Of a stretch of DNA of 64,000 bases, positions 28,961-36,715 are shown piece by piece. How positions within the stretch are numbered: the stretch's first letter is position 1; each line of letters opens with the position of its first letter. The position numbers were made by a program, and so were the translations under genes. Source of the stretch: Polaribacter sp. L3A8 (GTDB lineage: Bacteria; Bacteroidota; Bacteroidia; Flavobacteriales; Flavobacteriaceae); contig NZ_CP047026.1 in NCBI RefSeq assembly GCF_009796785.1, forward strand, positions 2,328,501 to 2,392,500, written 5' to 3'. The notes beneath the pieces were generated by a model. The model was not told the DNA's origin, ran no database searches, and saw only the letters and a list, made by a program, of their open reading frames with translations.

Positions 28961-31390
28961 ATGCAGTCATTAAAAAAGAGAATTACTTTTAAGGTTTTAA
29001 TAGGCTACATTATACTAGGTCTTTTAGCTACAACTTCTGGATTTTTAATACTTTCTGAAGTAAAAACATTTACGCAATTACAAAAACAAGATATCTCTGA
29101 CAGAAATACAATTGTTAAAACAGGAACTTTAATAGCCGATATTTATAAAAATGAAAGTTTAGCAAGAGCCGCCCTACAGTTCAACTCCAAAACAAAATTT
29201 AATGAATACCTCGATGAAAATAAAAAATTAGTATCAAAAATAGATTCACTAAGCCTTATTGTTGCTGATAATCCCCAAGAATTTATTCTAGATAGTATCA
29301 AATTAATTATTGATAAAAAACTTAAAAATATTATCGGTTTAAAAAACTTAAACCAAAACTACGATTCTGATGAGTCTATTAATAAAGCCATCAATAAATT
29401 AAGTTCTATAGACTCGCTATTAGGAAAAATCACCATCAATGATTTTATTAGAAACCCGTTGTTTTTTGGCAATGAAACTCGCTCTAAGTTAGAAAACTTT
29501 GCGATTGCATTGAACGAATACGTTCCGAAGGACTCTATTAATAATATTGAACAAAAAAAAATAGACTCGTTAGTAACCGTTTCTAGAAAAATACTAAAAC
29601 AGGCTCAAAACAAAACAACCAACCATCGTAAATATCTAAAAAGAAAACAAAACGAACTTATTAAAAACGACTTAACTATTTCTAGAAAACTACAGGAACT
29701 TTTAGGAAATCTTGAAAAAGATATTATTCTCTACACCAATAACATGAACACACAACGAGAAGAAACCCTAAACCATAGTAGAAATATTATTTTATTTGCA
29801 GCCGGCATCAGTTTTATTATCATCATCATTTTTTCTATTATTATTCTAGGTGATTTTTGGAAAACCCAACGGTATCGTATCCAATTAGAAAAAGCCAACA
29901 CCACAACAAAATTACTTTTAAAAAGTAGAGAACAACTAATTTCTATGGTAAGTCATGACTTAAGAACACCATTAAGTACAATTTCTGGGTTTAGTGAACT
30001 ACTTCAAAAATCGACACAAAATACCAAGGATAAAAACTACATAGACCATATTCGTAGCGCATCTAGCTATATGGGCCAATTAGTAGATGATCTTTTAGAG
30101 TTTTCGAAATTAGAAAACGGAGACATCTCTATTAAATCGATTCCTTTTAATTTTGAAAATCATGTTGATGAAATTATTCAAAATGCAAAAAGTAGCATTA
30201 AAGATAAACCAATCGATTTTGTAATTAAACAAGATGACACCATTAATAGCCTTCTTATTAGCGACCCGTTTCGTATAAAACAAATTTTGTCTAATCTAAT
30301 TGTTAATGCCTGTAAATTTACAGACAAAGGAACCATAACAATTGAAAGTTTTATAAAGCAAGACGGAACTAATAGTAGCTTAGAGATTTTAGTAAGCGAT
30401 ACAGGAATAGGCATCAGTAAAGATCAAAAAGCAAATATTTTTAAAGCTTTTAATCAAGCTGATAACACTAGTGATAATACAATAAAAGGATTTGGATTGG
30501 GCCTAACCATCTCTAAAAAGTTAGCAGAATTATTAGGCGGCAGCTTAACCTTAAAAAGTAAATTAAACGTAGGCAGTACTTTTACTTTAAAGATACCTGT
30601 AAAACTATCAAAAAAACCATTTATCAAACTTGATAAAACAAAAACTACAACCAGCGTATTTAATTTAACCGCTGTTGTTGTTGAAGATGATTCTTCTATG
30701 CAACAATTGTTGAGCGATTTTTTAAAGCAATTTCAAATTAAAACGCACACGTTTGATAATGCACAAAATGCAATTGAGGCAATTGATAAAATACAATACG
30801 ACTTTGTTTTAACAGATATTCAACTGCCTAAAATGAATGGTATCCATTTTATGGAAATCCTTAAAAAGAATCAATTTTACAAGAACCAACCTATTATTGC
30901 CATGACTGGGCGCGCAAATATTTCTAAAGAAGAATATCTGAAAAGCGGTTTTTCAGAAGTATTGATAAAACCATTTAACTCCAACAAACTTCAACATACT
31001 TTAAAACAATTTTTTAAAACTAGTTCTATAGAAATCAAAGTTAATTCTACTTCTATAAAAGAGCATAAAACTGTGGATTTTAGTATTGAATCTATGCGTG
31101 TTTTTCTAAATAACGATACTACTGCAATAAACAAAACACTCCATATTTTTTTAACAGATACAGAGCATAATTTTGAGCAATTAAAAAAAGCAAAACAACA
31201 AAAAGACATTCATTTACTAAACCAGGTAAGCCATAAAATGTTAAGTATGTTTAAACAATTAGAGGTAAATTCAATTACCCCTTACCTAGAAACATTTGAA
31301 ACCACTAAAACGATTAACAACAAGTCTTTTATTGATTTTGAAGAGCTTTTAAAGAACTTTATTGCATCCTTAAAAAACTACCTTAACTAA
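28961..31390 (+). CDS. Hybrid sensor histidine kinase/response regulator with HPt domain
   Basis: An 809-aa protein. Transmembrane helix 1 (about 10-32) and helix 2 (about 275-297) flank a helical periplasmic sensor of about 240 residues (CHASE3/4HB-like, with coiled coil). Then come HisKA with His332 (MVSHDLRTPLSTISGF), an HATPase with NLIVNACKF and DTGIGI boxes, a receiver with EDD acidic residues and FVLTDIQLPKMNG (phospho-Asp), and a C-terminal HPt domain with His in QVSHKMLSMFKQLE. It can run a full internal phosphorelay. The convergent sigma-54 regulator is the closest receiver partner. Confidence 0.95.
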   Translation: MQSLKKRITFKVLIGYIILGLLATTSGFLILSEVKTFTQLQKQDISDRNTIVKTGTLIADIYKNESLARAALQFNSKTKFNEYLDENKKLVSKIDSLSLIVADNPQEFILDSIKLIIDKKLKNIIGLKNLNQNYDSDESINKAINKLSSIDSLLGKITINDFIRNPLFFGNETRSKLENFAIALNEYVPKDSINNIEQKKIDSLVTVSRKILKQAQNKTTNHRKYLKRKQNELIKNDLTISRKLQELLGNLEKDIILYTNNMNTQREETLNHSRNIILFAAGISFIIIIIFSIIILGDFWKTQRYRIQLEKANTTTKLLLKSREQLISMVSHDLRTPLSTISGFSELLQKSTQNTKDKNYIDHIRSASSYMGQLVDDLLEFSKLENGDISIKSIPFNFENHVDEIIQNAKSSIKDKPIDFVIKQDDTINSLLISDPFRIKQILSNLIVNACKFTDKGTITIESFIKQDGTNSSLEILVSDTGIGISKDQKANIFKAFNQADNTSDNTIKGFGLGLTISKKLAELLGGSLTLKSKLNVGSTFTLKIPVKLSKKPFIKLDKTKTTTSVFNLTAVVVEDDSSMQQLLSDFLKQFQIKTHTFDNAQNAIEAIDKIQYDFVLTDIQLPKMNGIHFMEILKKNQFYKNQPIIAMTGRANISKEEYLKSGFSEVLIKPFNSNKLQHTLKQFFKTSSIEIKVNSTSIKEHKTVDFSIESMRVFLNNDTTAINKTLHIFLTDTEHNFEQLKKAKQQKDIHLLNQVSHKMLSMFKQLEVNSITPYLETFETTKTINNKSFIDFEELLKNFIASLKNYLN

Positions 31391-32717
31391 GGTTGTATTC
31401 TTTTAGTTTATTATAAAGTGTTTTTCTTGTAATATTTAACAATTTTGCCGCTTGGGTTTTATTATTCCCTACCTCTTCTAAGGCACTTATTATCAATGAT
31501 TTTTCGTTCTCTTTAGTAGAAAATTTGTTTAACGAACCCTTAACCTCTTTTACCTTTGTTAATTCGCTCGGTAAAACCTCAACATCAATAATTTCAGATT
31601 TTGTTAATAAAGTTGCTCTTTTAATAACATTAGATAGTTCTCGTAAATTACCAGGCCATTGGTAATTTTGAAAAATAGTTAACACATTCTTAGAAAAACC
31701 GATAACCGATTTGTTTAACTGCTGGTTTGCTTTATTTAAAAAAAAGTCTGCATACAAAATTAAATCATCCTTTCTATCTTTTAAATTAGGTACTTTAATA
31801 GAAAACTCATTTAACCGATGGTATAAATCCTCTCTAAAATCTCCTTTTTCAACGGCTGCAAGTAAATCTTCATTAGTTGCAGTGATTAAACGGATATCAA
31901 CATTAATTTCTTTGCTGCTTCCAATAGGTTTAATTTTTCGTTCTTGCAAAGCACGTAATAATTGTATTTGGTTTTCATACGTTAAATTACCTACTTCATC
32001 TAAAAAAAGTGTTCCGCCATTTGCAGATTCAAAATGACCTATTTTATCCTCATTTGCTCCTGTAAAAGAACCTTTTTTATGTCCAAAAAACTCACTAGAC
32101 GCTATTTCTCTTGGTATTGCACCACAATCTACAGCAATAAACGGTTTATTATGTCTAGGGCTTTTTAAATGAATTGTTTTTGCAACTACTTCTTTTCCAG
32201 TACCACTTTCTCCTGTTATAAGAACAGACATATTAATAGGTGCAACTAATAAAATGTATTCGTCAAGGGTTTTAGAAGAGCTACTAATCCCTTTTACAAA
32301 ATCTGTAGTAAGTTTACCACTTTCTTTTTTTTCTTGAACAGCAACTACAGTGCTGGCTTTTTCTTCTAGAGCATTGCTAATAACCTCTAAAACTTCACTA
32401 GGGTTAAAAGGTTTTGATATATAATCAAAAGCCCCTTGTTTCATGGCTTGTACTGCGGTAGATACCTCTGCGTAACTTGTCATTAAAACAACAGGAACAG
32501 CATGTTTACTCTTTTTTATTTGTTTTAGCAACGTAATTCCATCACCATCAGGAAGGCGTAAATCTGTAAAAACTAAATCGTAATTTTGATTTTCTAATTG
32601 TTGTAGGGCATTTTTTATATTATAACTCACATCAACAACATACTGATGTCGTTTGAGAAATTGTTTCAACATTTCAGAAAATGCTACATCATCTTCAACT
32701 AATAGAATCCCTTTCAT
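31383..32717 (-). CDS. Sigma-54-dependent response regulator (NtrC/AtoC type)
   Basis: A 444-aa protein. The receiver has phospho-Asp52 (VFTDLRLPDGDG). The AAA+ domain has Walker A GESGTGKE (169-176), sigma-54-contact loop GSFTGA (216-221, canonical GAFTGA with Ser), Walker B GTLFLDEVGNL and an arginine-finger region. The Fis-type HTH (415-444) ends in NKTQAAKLLNITRKTLYNKL. Its last 8 bases overlap the end of the hybrid kinase gene, tail to tail. Its targets are not evident; I found no clear -24/-12 site in the window. Confidence 0.95.
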   Translation of the reverse strand: MKGILLVEDDVAFSEMLKQFLKRHQYVVDVSYNIKNALQQLENQNYDLVFTDLRLPDGDGITLLKQIKKSKHAVPVVLMTSYAEVSTAVQAMKQGAFDYISKPFNPSEVLEVISNALEEKASTVVAVQEKKESGKLTTDFVKGISSSSKTLDEYILLVAPINMSVLITGESGTGKEVVAKTIHLKSPRHNKPFIAVDCGAIPREIASSEFFGHKKGSFTGANEDKIGHFESANGGTLFLDEVGNLTYENQIQLLRALQERKIKPIGSSKEINVDIRLITATNEDLLAAVEKGDFREDLYHRLNEFSIKVPNLKDRKDDLILYADFFLNKANQQLNKSVIGFSKNVLTIFQNYQWPGNLRELSNVIKRATLLTKSEIIDVEVLPSELTKVKEVKGSLNKFSTKENEKSLIISALEEVGNNKTQAAKLLNITRKTLYNKLKEYNLS

Positions 32718-32736
32718 AAAGCTTACACATTTCTTA

Positions 32737-32769
32737 CAAAAATATCAAGATAAATTGATTGTTATCAAA
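32737..32769 (-). promoter_or_regulatory. Promoter of the sigma-54 regulator
   Basis: Minus strand: TTTG (32766-32769), a 21-nt spacer, TATTTTTG (32737-32744). The ATG is 20 bases downstream. The -33 element overlaps the terminator of the upstream PepSY-like gene. Confidence 0.65.
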
Positions 32770-32804
32770 AAAAAAGACATTTTAATTAAAAAATGTCTTT
32801 CTTT
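32766..32804 (-). terminator. Terminator of the PepSY-like gene cluster
   Basis: AAAGACATTT (32773-32782) pairs with AAATGTCTTT (32791-32800). The plus-strand A run before it gives a U run on the minus transcript. It lies about 40 bases after the stop of the last PepSY-like copy. Confidence 0.8.
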
Positions 32805-32842
32805 CTTGAAAAATAGAGGCTAAAAATCTTTAGACCTAAAAA

Positions 32843-33181
32843 CTACTCTTCTGCACTTACCTCTTCTTCTTTTAACCATTTCCCCTCTTTATCTGCATAA
32901 ACTACACTTTCTGCTCCATCAACAATAAGTTCTATTTTGTATTGCTCACTTCCGTTTACATACACTTTAGCAACCTTAGCTGTTTTAAAATCTTTTAAAA
33001 TTGCACTAACAACTGCTTGTGGCAATTCCTTTATTGTAATTTCTTTAAATTCATCATTCATTACTACGGTAGTAATTAGATCTGAATTGTTGTTGCTGTT
33101 ATTGTTTTCATTTGCAAAAGCAGAAACTGAAACTCCACCTGTTAATATTGCTACTGCTACTGTTAAAATTAATTTTCTCAT
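32843..33181 (-). CDS. PepSY-like secreted protein, copy 1
   Basis: A 112-aa protein with a clear Sec signal peptide (1-23, ending VSAFA), an Asn-rich linker (NENNNSNNNS), then a small alpha/beta domain with LPQAVVSAILKDFKTAKVAKVYV and YADKEGKWLKEE, typical of Bacteroidota PepSY-like (BLIP-like, PF11396) periplasmic proteins. Third and most diverged of three tandem copies in transcription order. The three share signal peptide and intergenic sequence, showing recent duplication. Role unknown; related domains bind peptides or inhibit proteases. Confidence 0.85.
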   Translation of the reverse strand: MRKLILTVAVAILTGGVSVSAFANENNNSNNNSDLITTVVMNDEFKEITIKELPQAVVSAILKDFKTAKVAKVYVNGSEQYKIELIVDGAESVVYADKEGKWLKEEEVSAEE

Positions 33182-33259
33182 AATTTAAGTTTTAATATTA
33201 ATTATTATGTATGATTAGACACTTTTAAAATTGAATTAAAAAATTATTAGATCTAATAA

Positions 33260-33601
33260 TTATCTTGCTTCTACACTTACTTCTTCTTCTTTTAACCATT
33301 TCCCCTCTTTATCTGCATAAACAACACTTTCTGCATCATCAACAGTCAATTCTATCTTGTATTGTTCACTTCCGTTTACATATACCTTAGTAATTGTTGA
33401 TGTTTTAAAATCTTTTAGAATTGCATTAACAACTGCATCTGGTAATTGCTTTACTGTAATTTCTTTAAACCCATCATTTAGCACTACGGTAATAATTTGA
33501 TTAGAATTGTTGTTGATGATGTTATTTTCATTTGCAAAAGCAGAAACTGAAACTCCGCCTGTTAAAATTGCTATTGCTACTGTTAAAACTAATTTTTTCA
33601 T
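33260..33601 (-). CDS. PepSY-like secreted protein, copy 2
   Basis: A 113-aa paralogue with the same signal peptide (TVAIAILTGGVSVSAFA), linker NENNIINNNSNQ and PepSY-like domain (LPDAVVNAILKDFKT, ESVVYADKEGKWLKEEE). It ends in an extra Arg. It is very close to copy 3 in the signal, linker and first strand, and closer to copy 1 at the C-terminus, suggesting recombination between copies. Confidence 0.85.
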   Translation of the reverse strand: MKKLVLTVAIAILTGGVSVSAFANENNIINNNSNQIITVVLNDGFKEITVKQLPDAVVNAILKDFKTSTITKVYVNGSEQYKIELTVDDAESVVYADKEGKWLKEEEVSVEAR

Positions 33602-33683
33602 AATTATTTAAATTTTTATATTAATTGTTATTTAAGATTAGGTATTTTAAATATTGAAATTTTAAGATGCTAACATTTAAAAA

Positions 33684-34022
33684 TTACTCAACCATGTTTA
33701 CTTCTTTTTCTTGTAACCATTTGCCACCTTTATCTGCATAAACTACACTTTCAGTTCCATCAACTGTAAGCTCTATTTTGTATTGCTCACTTTCATTTAC
33801 ATACACTTTAGCAATTGTTGCTGTTTTAAAATCTTTTAGAATTGCAGTTATCACTGCCTCTGGTAATTCTTTTACCTTAACTTCTTTAAACCCATCATTT
33901 AGTACTACGGTAATGATTTGATTAGAATTGTTGTTGATGATGTTATTTTCATTTGCAAAAGCAGAAACTGAAACTCCGCCTGTTAAAATTGCTACTGCTA
34001 CTGTTAAAACTAATTTTTTCAT
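33684..34022 (-). CDS. PepSY-like secreted protein, copy 3 (first in transcription order)
   Basis: A 112-aa paralogue with signal peptide, NENNIINNNSNQ linker and PepSY-like domain (LPEAVITAILKDFKTATIAKVYV, YADKGGKWLQEKE). Starts of the three genes are spaced 421 and 420 bases apart, so the repeating unit includes gene and spacer. No TANNTTTG box was found upstream; the promoter is uncertain. Confidence 0.85.
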   Translation of the reverse strand: MKKLVLTVAVAILTGGVSVSAFANENNIINNNSNQIITVVLNDGFKEVKVKELPEAVITAILKDFKTATIAKVYVNESEQYKIELTVDGTESVVYADKGGKWLQEKEVNMVE

Positions 34023-34070
34023 AATTATTTAAGTTTTTATATTAATTGTTATTTACGATTAGGTATATTG

Positions 34071-34440
34071 AAATAAATATGCCATGAAAAAATATTTATT
34101 AAATAAATAAATCAAACACCTGTAAATCAAATAATTAATACATAACTTATTTTATTCCACAATATAAAACCCGTATAAAAAGCGTGTAATTAAAACTTAA
34201 ACCGAGTAAATTTTACCCAACACAAAATAAAATAGGTTTTGTATTACTAAAAAGAAGTATTATCAATTAAGAAAACATAAAAAAGGCTAACAAATACCAG
34301 TAAACACCATCTCACAAAGCATAACTTACACTATTTAAAATCAAGAAAAGCCATCTTTATTCTACTGCTATTTATTTTAAATAGAAATCGGATAAAAAAT
34401 CATTTGCAATTTATAATCAAAAAAACTACATTTACTAGCA
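34071..34440. other. AT-rich intergenic region upstream of apaG
   Basis: About 370 bases between divergent genes. No ORF, tRNA or strong hairpin was recognised. TACATTTA at 34429-34436, just before the apaG ATG, is one base off a TANNTTTG box. No sigma-54 -24/-12 site was found. Confidence 0.5.
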
Positions 34441-34827
34441 ATGATAAACCAAATTACAAAAGGGATAAAAATTTCTGTTGATACAAAATATAAAGGCACA
34501 AATTATAGAAACAACAGACTACACCACATTTTTGGGTATGTAATTACTATCGAAAATAAATCTACCGAAACCGTAAAACTAACAGATCGGTTTTGGAAAA
34601 TTTTTGATACACTTAGTAACACAGAAATTGTTAGCGGAGAAGGTGTTGTGGGACAAACCCCTGTTTTAAAACCAAACGACATTTACACATATAGTTCTGG
34701 ATGTTTTCTAGAATCTAATATTGGTGCAATGAAAGGGTTTTACACAATGATAAATCTAGATACTTTTGAGCAATTCAAAGTAATAATACCAACCTTTCAA
34801 TTAACAGCACAATCAACACAAAACTAA
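34441..34827 (+). CDS. apaG: ApaG-family protein
   Basis: A 128-aa single-domain protein of the ApaG fibronectin-like fold: N-terminal ITKGIKISVDTKYKG, FGYVITIENKSTETVKLTDRFWKI, and GEGVVGQTPVLKPNDIYTYSSGC, a good match over the full length. ApaG has been linked to Co2+/Mg2+ effects in enterobacteria; biochemical role unclear. Its last codons overlap the open frame that carries the N-terminus of the DUF3667 protein. Confidence 0.95.
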   Translation: MINQITKGIKISVDTKYKGTNYRNNRLHHIFGYVITIENKSTETVKLTDRFWKIFDTLSNTEIVSGEGVVGQTPVLKPNDIYTYSSGCFLESNIGAMKGFYTMINLDTFEQFKVIIPTFQLTAQSTQN

Positions 34828-35879
34828 CCAAAAGCAAAGGAGCCATAATAAAAGATCCAGCATGTTTAAATTGCGGACATCCTTTTAGTGGGCAAGAAAA
34901 ATTTTGCCCAGATTGTGGGCAAGAAAATAAAGGTAACAGAATTACTTTTGCTAGCTTTATGCATCAGGTATTTAATGGTTTATTTAATCTTGATGCTAAA
35001 TTTTGGACAACCATAATACCGTTATTAATAAAACCAGGAAAAGTTTCTAAAGATTATATTGCAGGTAAAAGGCAACGTTATTCTAATCCTTTTCAGTTTT
35101 ACTTAACAGTTTCCTTAATTTTCTTTTTAATTATTGGTTTCACTAATAGTTATAATGATTTTAATAACTTTAGGGAGGGCAAAAAAGCAAGCAAAAACAA
35201 CTTTTTACCAGGGATTCCTATCAATCTTAAAAAAGAGAAAGACTCTATAAATAATTTAAAAGAAATAGACTCTTTACTAACTATTCTTAAAGATAGTGTT
35301 ACAAAAAAACCATTTCTTAAGGTTGCAGGAAAAGAAATAAAAATTATTAAAATGCTAAAATTCCATAAAAAGAACCCTCAGGTTCATGTGGATGATGCTT
35401 TAGACAGTTTAGCTATAAATAAAAGTTTTTCAAATAAATTCTGGTATTCTAGAACTAAATTAATCAACACTATTTTAACAGACAATTCGGTTGCTAAAAA
35501 ACTAAGCAAGCAATTGCTTTCTTACTCTTCAATTGCTTTATTTATACTGCTACCTTTATTCACACTGTTTTTACGTTTTATTTATATCCGAAGAAAATTT
35601 ACATATGTAGAACATTTAATCTTTGTTTTTCATACACAAACTTTTTTCTTCTTGCTGTTTTCAATTTTCTATCTCATAAACTTCTTTAAAGAAACAGCCA
35701 ATTACATGTCCTTTTTTTTATTAGTATTTTTATTGTATTTGTATCTTGCAATGAAGAATTTTTATGGGCAAGGCTATTTAAAAACATTTATAAAATACAT
35801 CTTTGCAAATATCCTATTTGTAATTTTCACTTCTTTAGGAGCCCTTTTTATATCCTTTATTGCTTTTGCATTATTTTAG
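34812..35879 (+). CDS. DUF3667 membrane protein with zinc ribbon; start codon non-canonical or lost
   Basis: The first ATG (34959) gives a 306-aa protein, but in the same frame the upstream codons encode KLTKSKGAIIKDPACLNCG and FCPDCGQ, the CxxC...CxxC zinc ribbon expected at the start of DUF3667 proteins. The frame is open from 34770 (stop TGA at 34767) to 34959, without ATG, GTG or TTG. Candidate starts are ATT 34800, ATC 34812, or ATA 34845/34848, which have AAAGGAG (34836-34841 region) just upstream. I mark 34812 provisionally. The body has four or five membrane helices (KRQRYSNPFQFYLTVSLIFFLI; a C-terminal bundle). It overlaps apaG, so coupled translation is likely. Function unknown. Confidence 0.6.
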   Translation: MNTKLTKSKGAIIKDPACLNCGHPFSGQEKFCPDCGQENKGNRITFASFMHQVFNGLFNLDAKFWTTIIPLLIKPGKVSKDYIAGKRQRYSNPFQFYLTVSLIFFLIIGFTNSYNDFNNFREGKKASKNNFLPGIPINLKKEKDSINNLKEIDSLLTILKDSVTKKPFLKVAGKEIKIIKMLKFHKKNPQVHVDDALDSLAINKSFSNKFWYSRTKLINTILTDNSVAKKLSKQLLSYSSIALFILLPLFTLFLRFIYIRRKFTYVEHLIFVFHTQTFFFLLFSIFYLINFFKETANYMSFFLLVFLLYLYLAMKNFYGQGYLKTFIKYIFANILFVIFTSLGALFISFIAFALF

Positions 35880-36561
35880 ATGCATTTACAAAATCTAAAT
35901 AATCCATTTTAATATCTAAAGCTCTTTTTTCTATGGATGTAATACTTACTGTCTCTACAAATTCACGCTTCATTTTTGGTGATGTTCCTAAAGTACCTAA
36001 GTTTTCATTTTGATGAAATGCCACTATTTTATCTTGATGAAACTTTTTATTTTTTAACAACCAATCTGCAAACCACTGCTTTCTCATTTCTTTCATTTCT
36101 TCTGTATACAAAGTAGATGAAGACCAAATTTTTGGTTCTTGGGGCAATTTATTAAAATGCTTTATTGTTCCATCCCAAACCAAATCATACGTTTCTAATT
36201 GATTTTTCCAATCAACCAAAATCAATGTAAAAGGCTCTATATCTTTAAAATCGAAATTATTGACGTAAGAAACGGCATCATCTGCAGATAAAATATTTTT
36301 TACAATAATACCTCTACTCATTTTATAAGAACTTTTTCTTACATGCTTTTCAAAACCGCCATTTAAAAGGCAAACTAATCGTTTTTTTTCACTTAAACCA
36401 ACCCAAGTTCCTCCAGCTAATTCGTCTTTTGGATACGTTAACTCAACACCATTTTCTATATATTTCTTGGGAGAAATTGTATTCCTTAATGGAGTTTCAT
36501 CTCTATTAGATGTTAAAATAAAATCATTATTTCCTAAAGGAAGGTAGGTAACTGTACACAT
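35857..36561 (-). CDS. NRDE family protein
   Basis: A 234-aa protein starting MCTVTYLPLGNNDFILTSNRDE, the defining NRDE motif of the TANGO2-like family, whose conserved Cys2 resembles an Ntn-hydrolase nucleophile. AGGTWVGLSEKKRLVCLLNGG is also typical. Length is normal. Its end overlaps the convergent DUF3667 gene by 23 bases. In eukaryotes TANGO2 relates to heme or acyl-lipid handling; the bacterial role is not defined. Confidence 0.92.
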   Translation of the reverse strand: MCTVTYLPLGNNDFILTSNRDETPLRNTISPKKYIENGVELTYPKDELAGGTWVGLSEKKRLVCLLNGGFEKHVRKSSYKMSRGIIVKNILSADDAVSYVNNFDFKDIEPFTLILVDWKNQLETYDLVWDGTIKHFNKLPQEPKIWSSSTLYTEEMKEMRKQWFADWLLKNKKFHQDKIVAFHQNENLGTLGTSPKMKREFVETVSITSIEKRALDIKMDYLDFVNASKIMQKQ

Positions 36562-36667
36562 ATATTTTTCTACTATTTATGATAAATTTTGAATTTTCAC
36601 ATGATCTTTAAACTTTCCTTAACAAAAGAGTCTAAAATTCAATTAAAATTATTGAAACAAAAATTGT

Positions 36668-36675
36668 AACTTTGA
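36668..36675 (+). promoter_or_regulatory. -7 box (TAACTTTG) of pruA
   Basis: Matches TANNTTTG and lies 40 bases before the ATG. A TTG at 36652 is too near to be the -33 element. Confidence 0.6.
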
Positions 36676-36715
36676 AACTCAAAATTAGTCGATTAAAATT
36701 TAAAAAACATACAAA

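Larger units (their letters stand above)
32843..34070 (-). repeat. Three tandem copies of a unit of about 420 bp
   Basis: Coding sequence and upstream spacer are both repeated: the stretch after each start (TAATTATTTAA..TTTTTATATTAATTG, with the TTA..ATTAGG motif) is nearly the same at 33602 and 34023 and recognisable at 33182. Confidence 0.85.

Noticed and set aside
34023..34440. Possible sigma-54 (-24/-12) promoters for the PepSY-like cluster
   Set aside because: No GG-N10-GC pattern on the correct strand was found.
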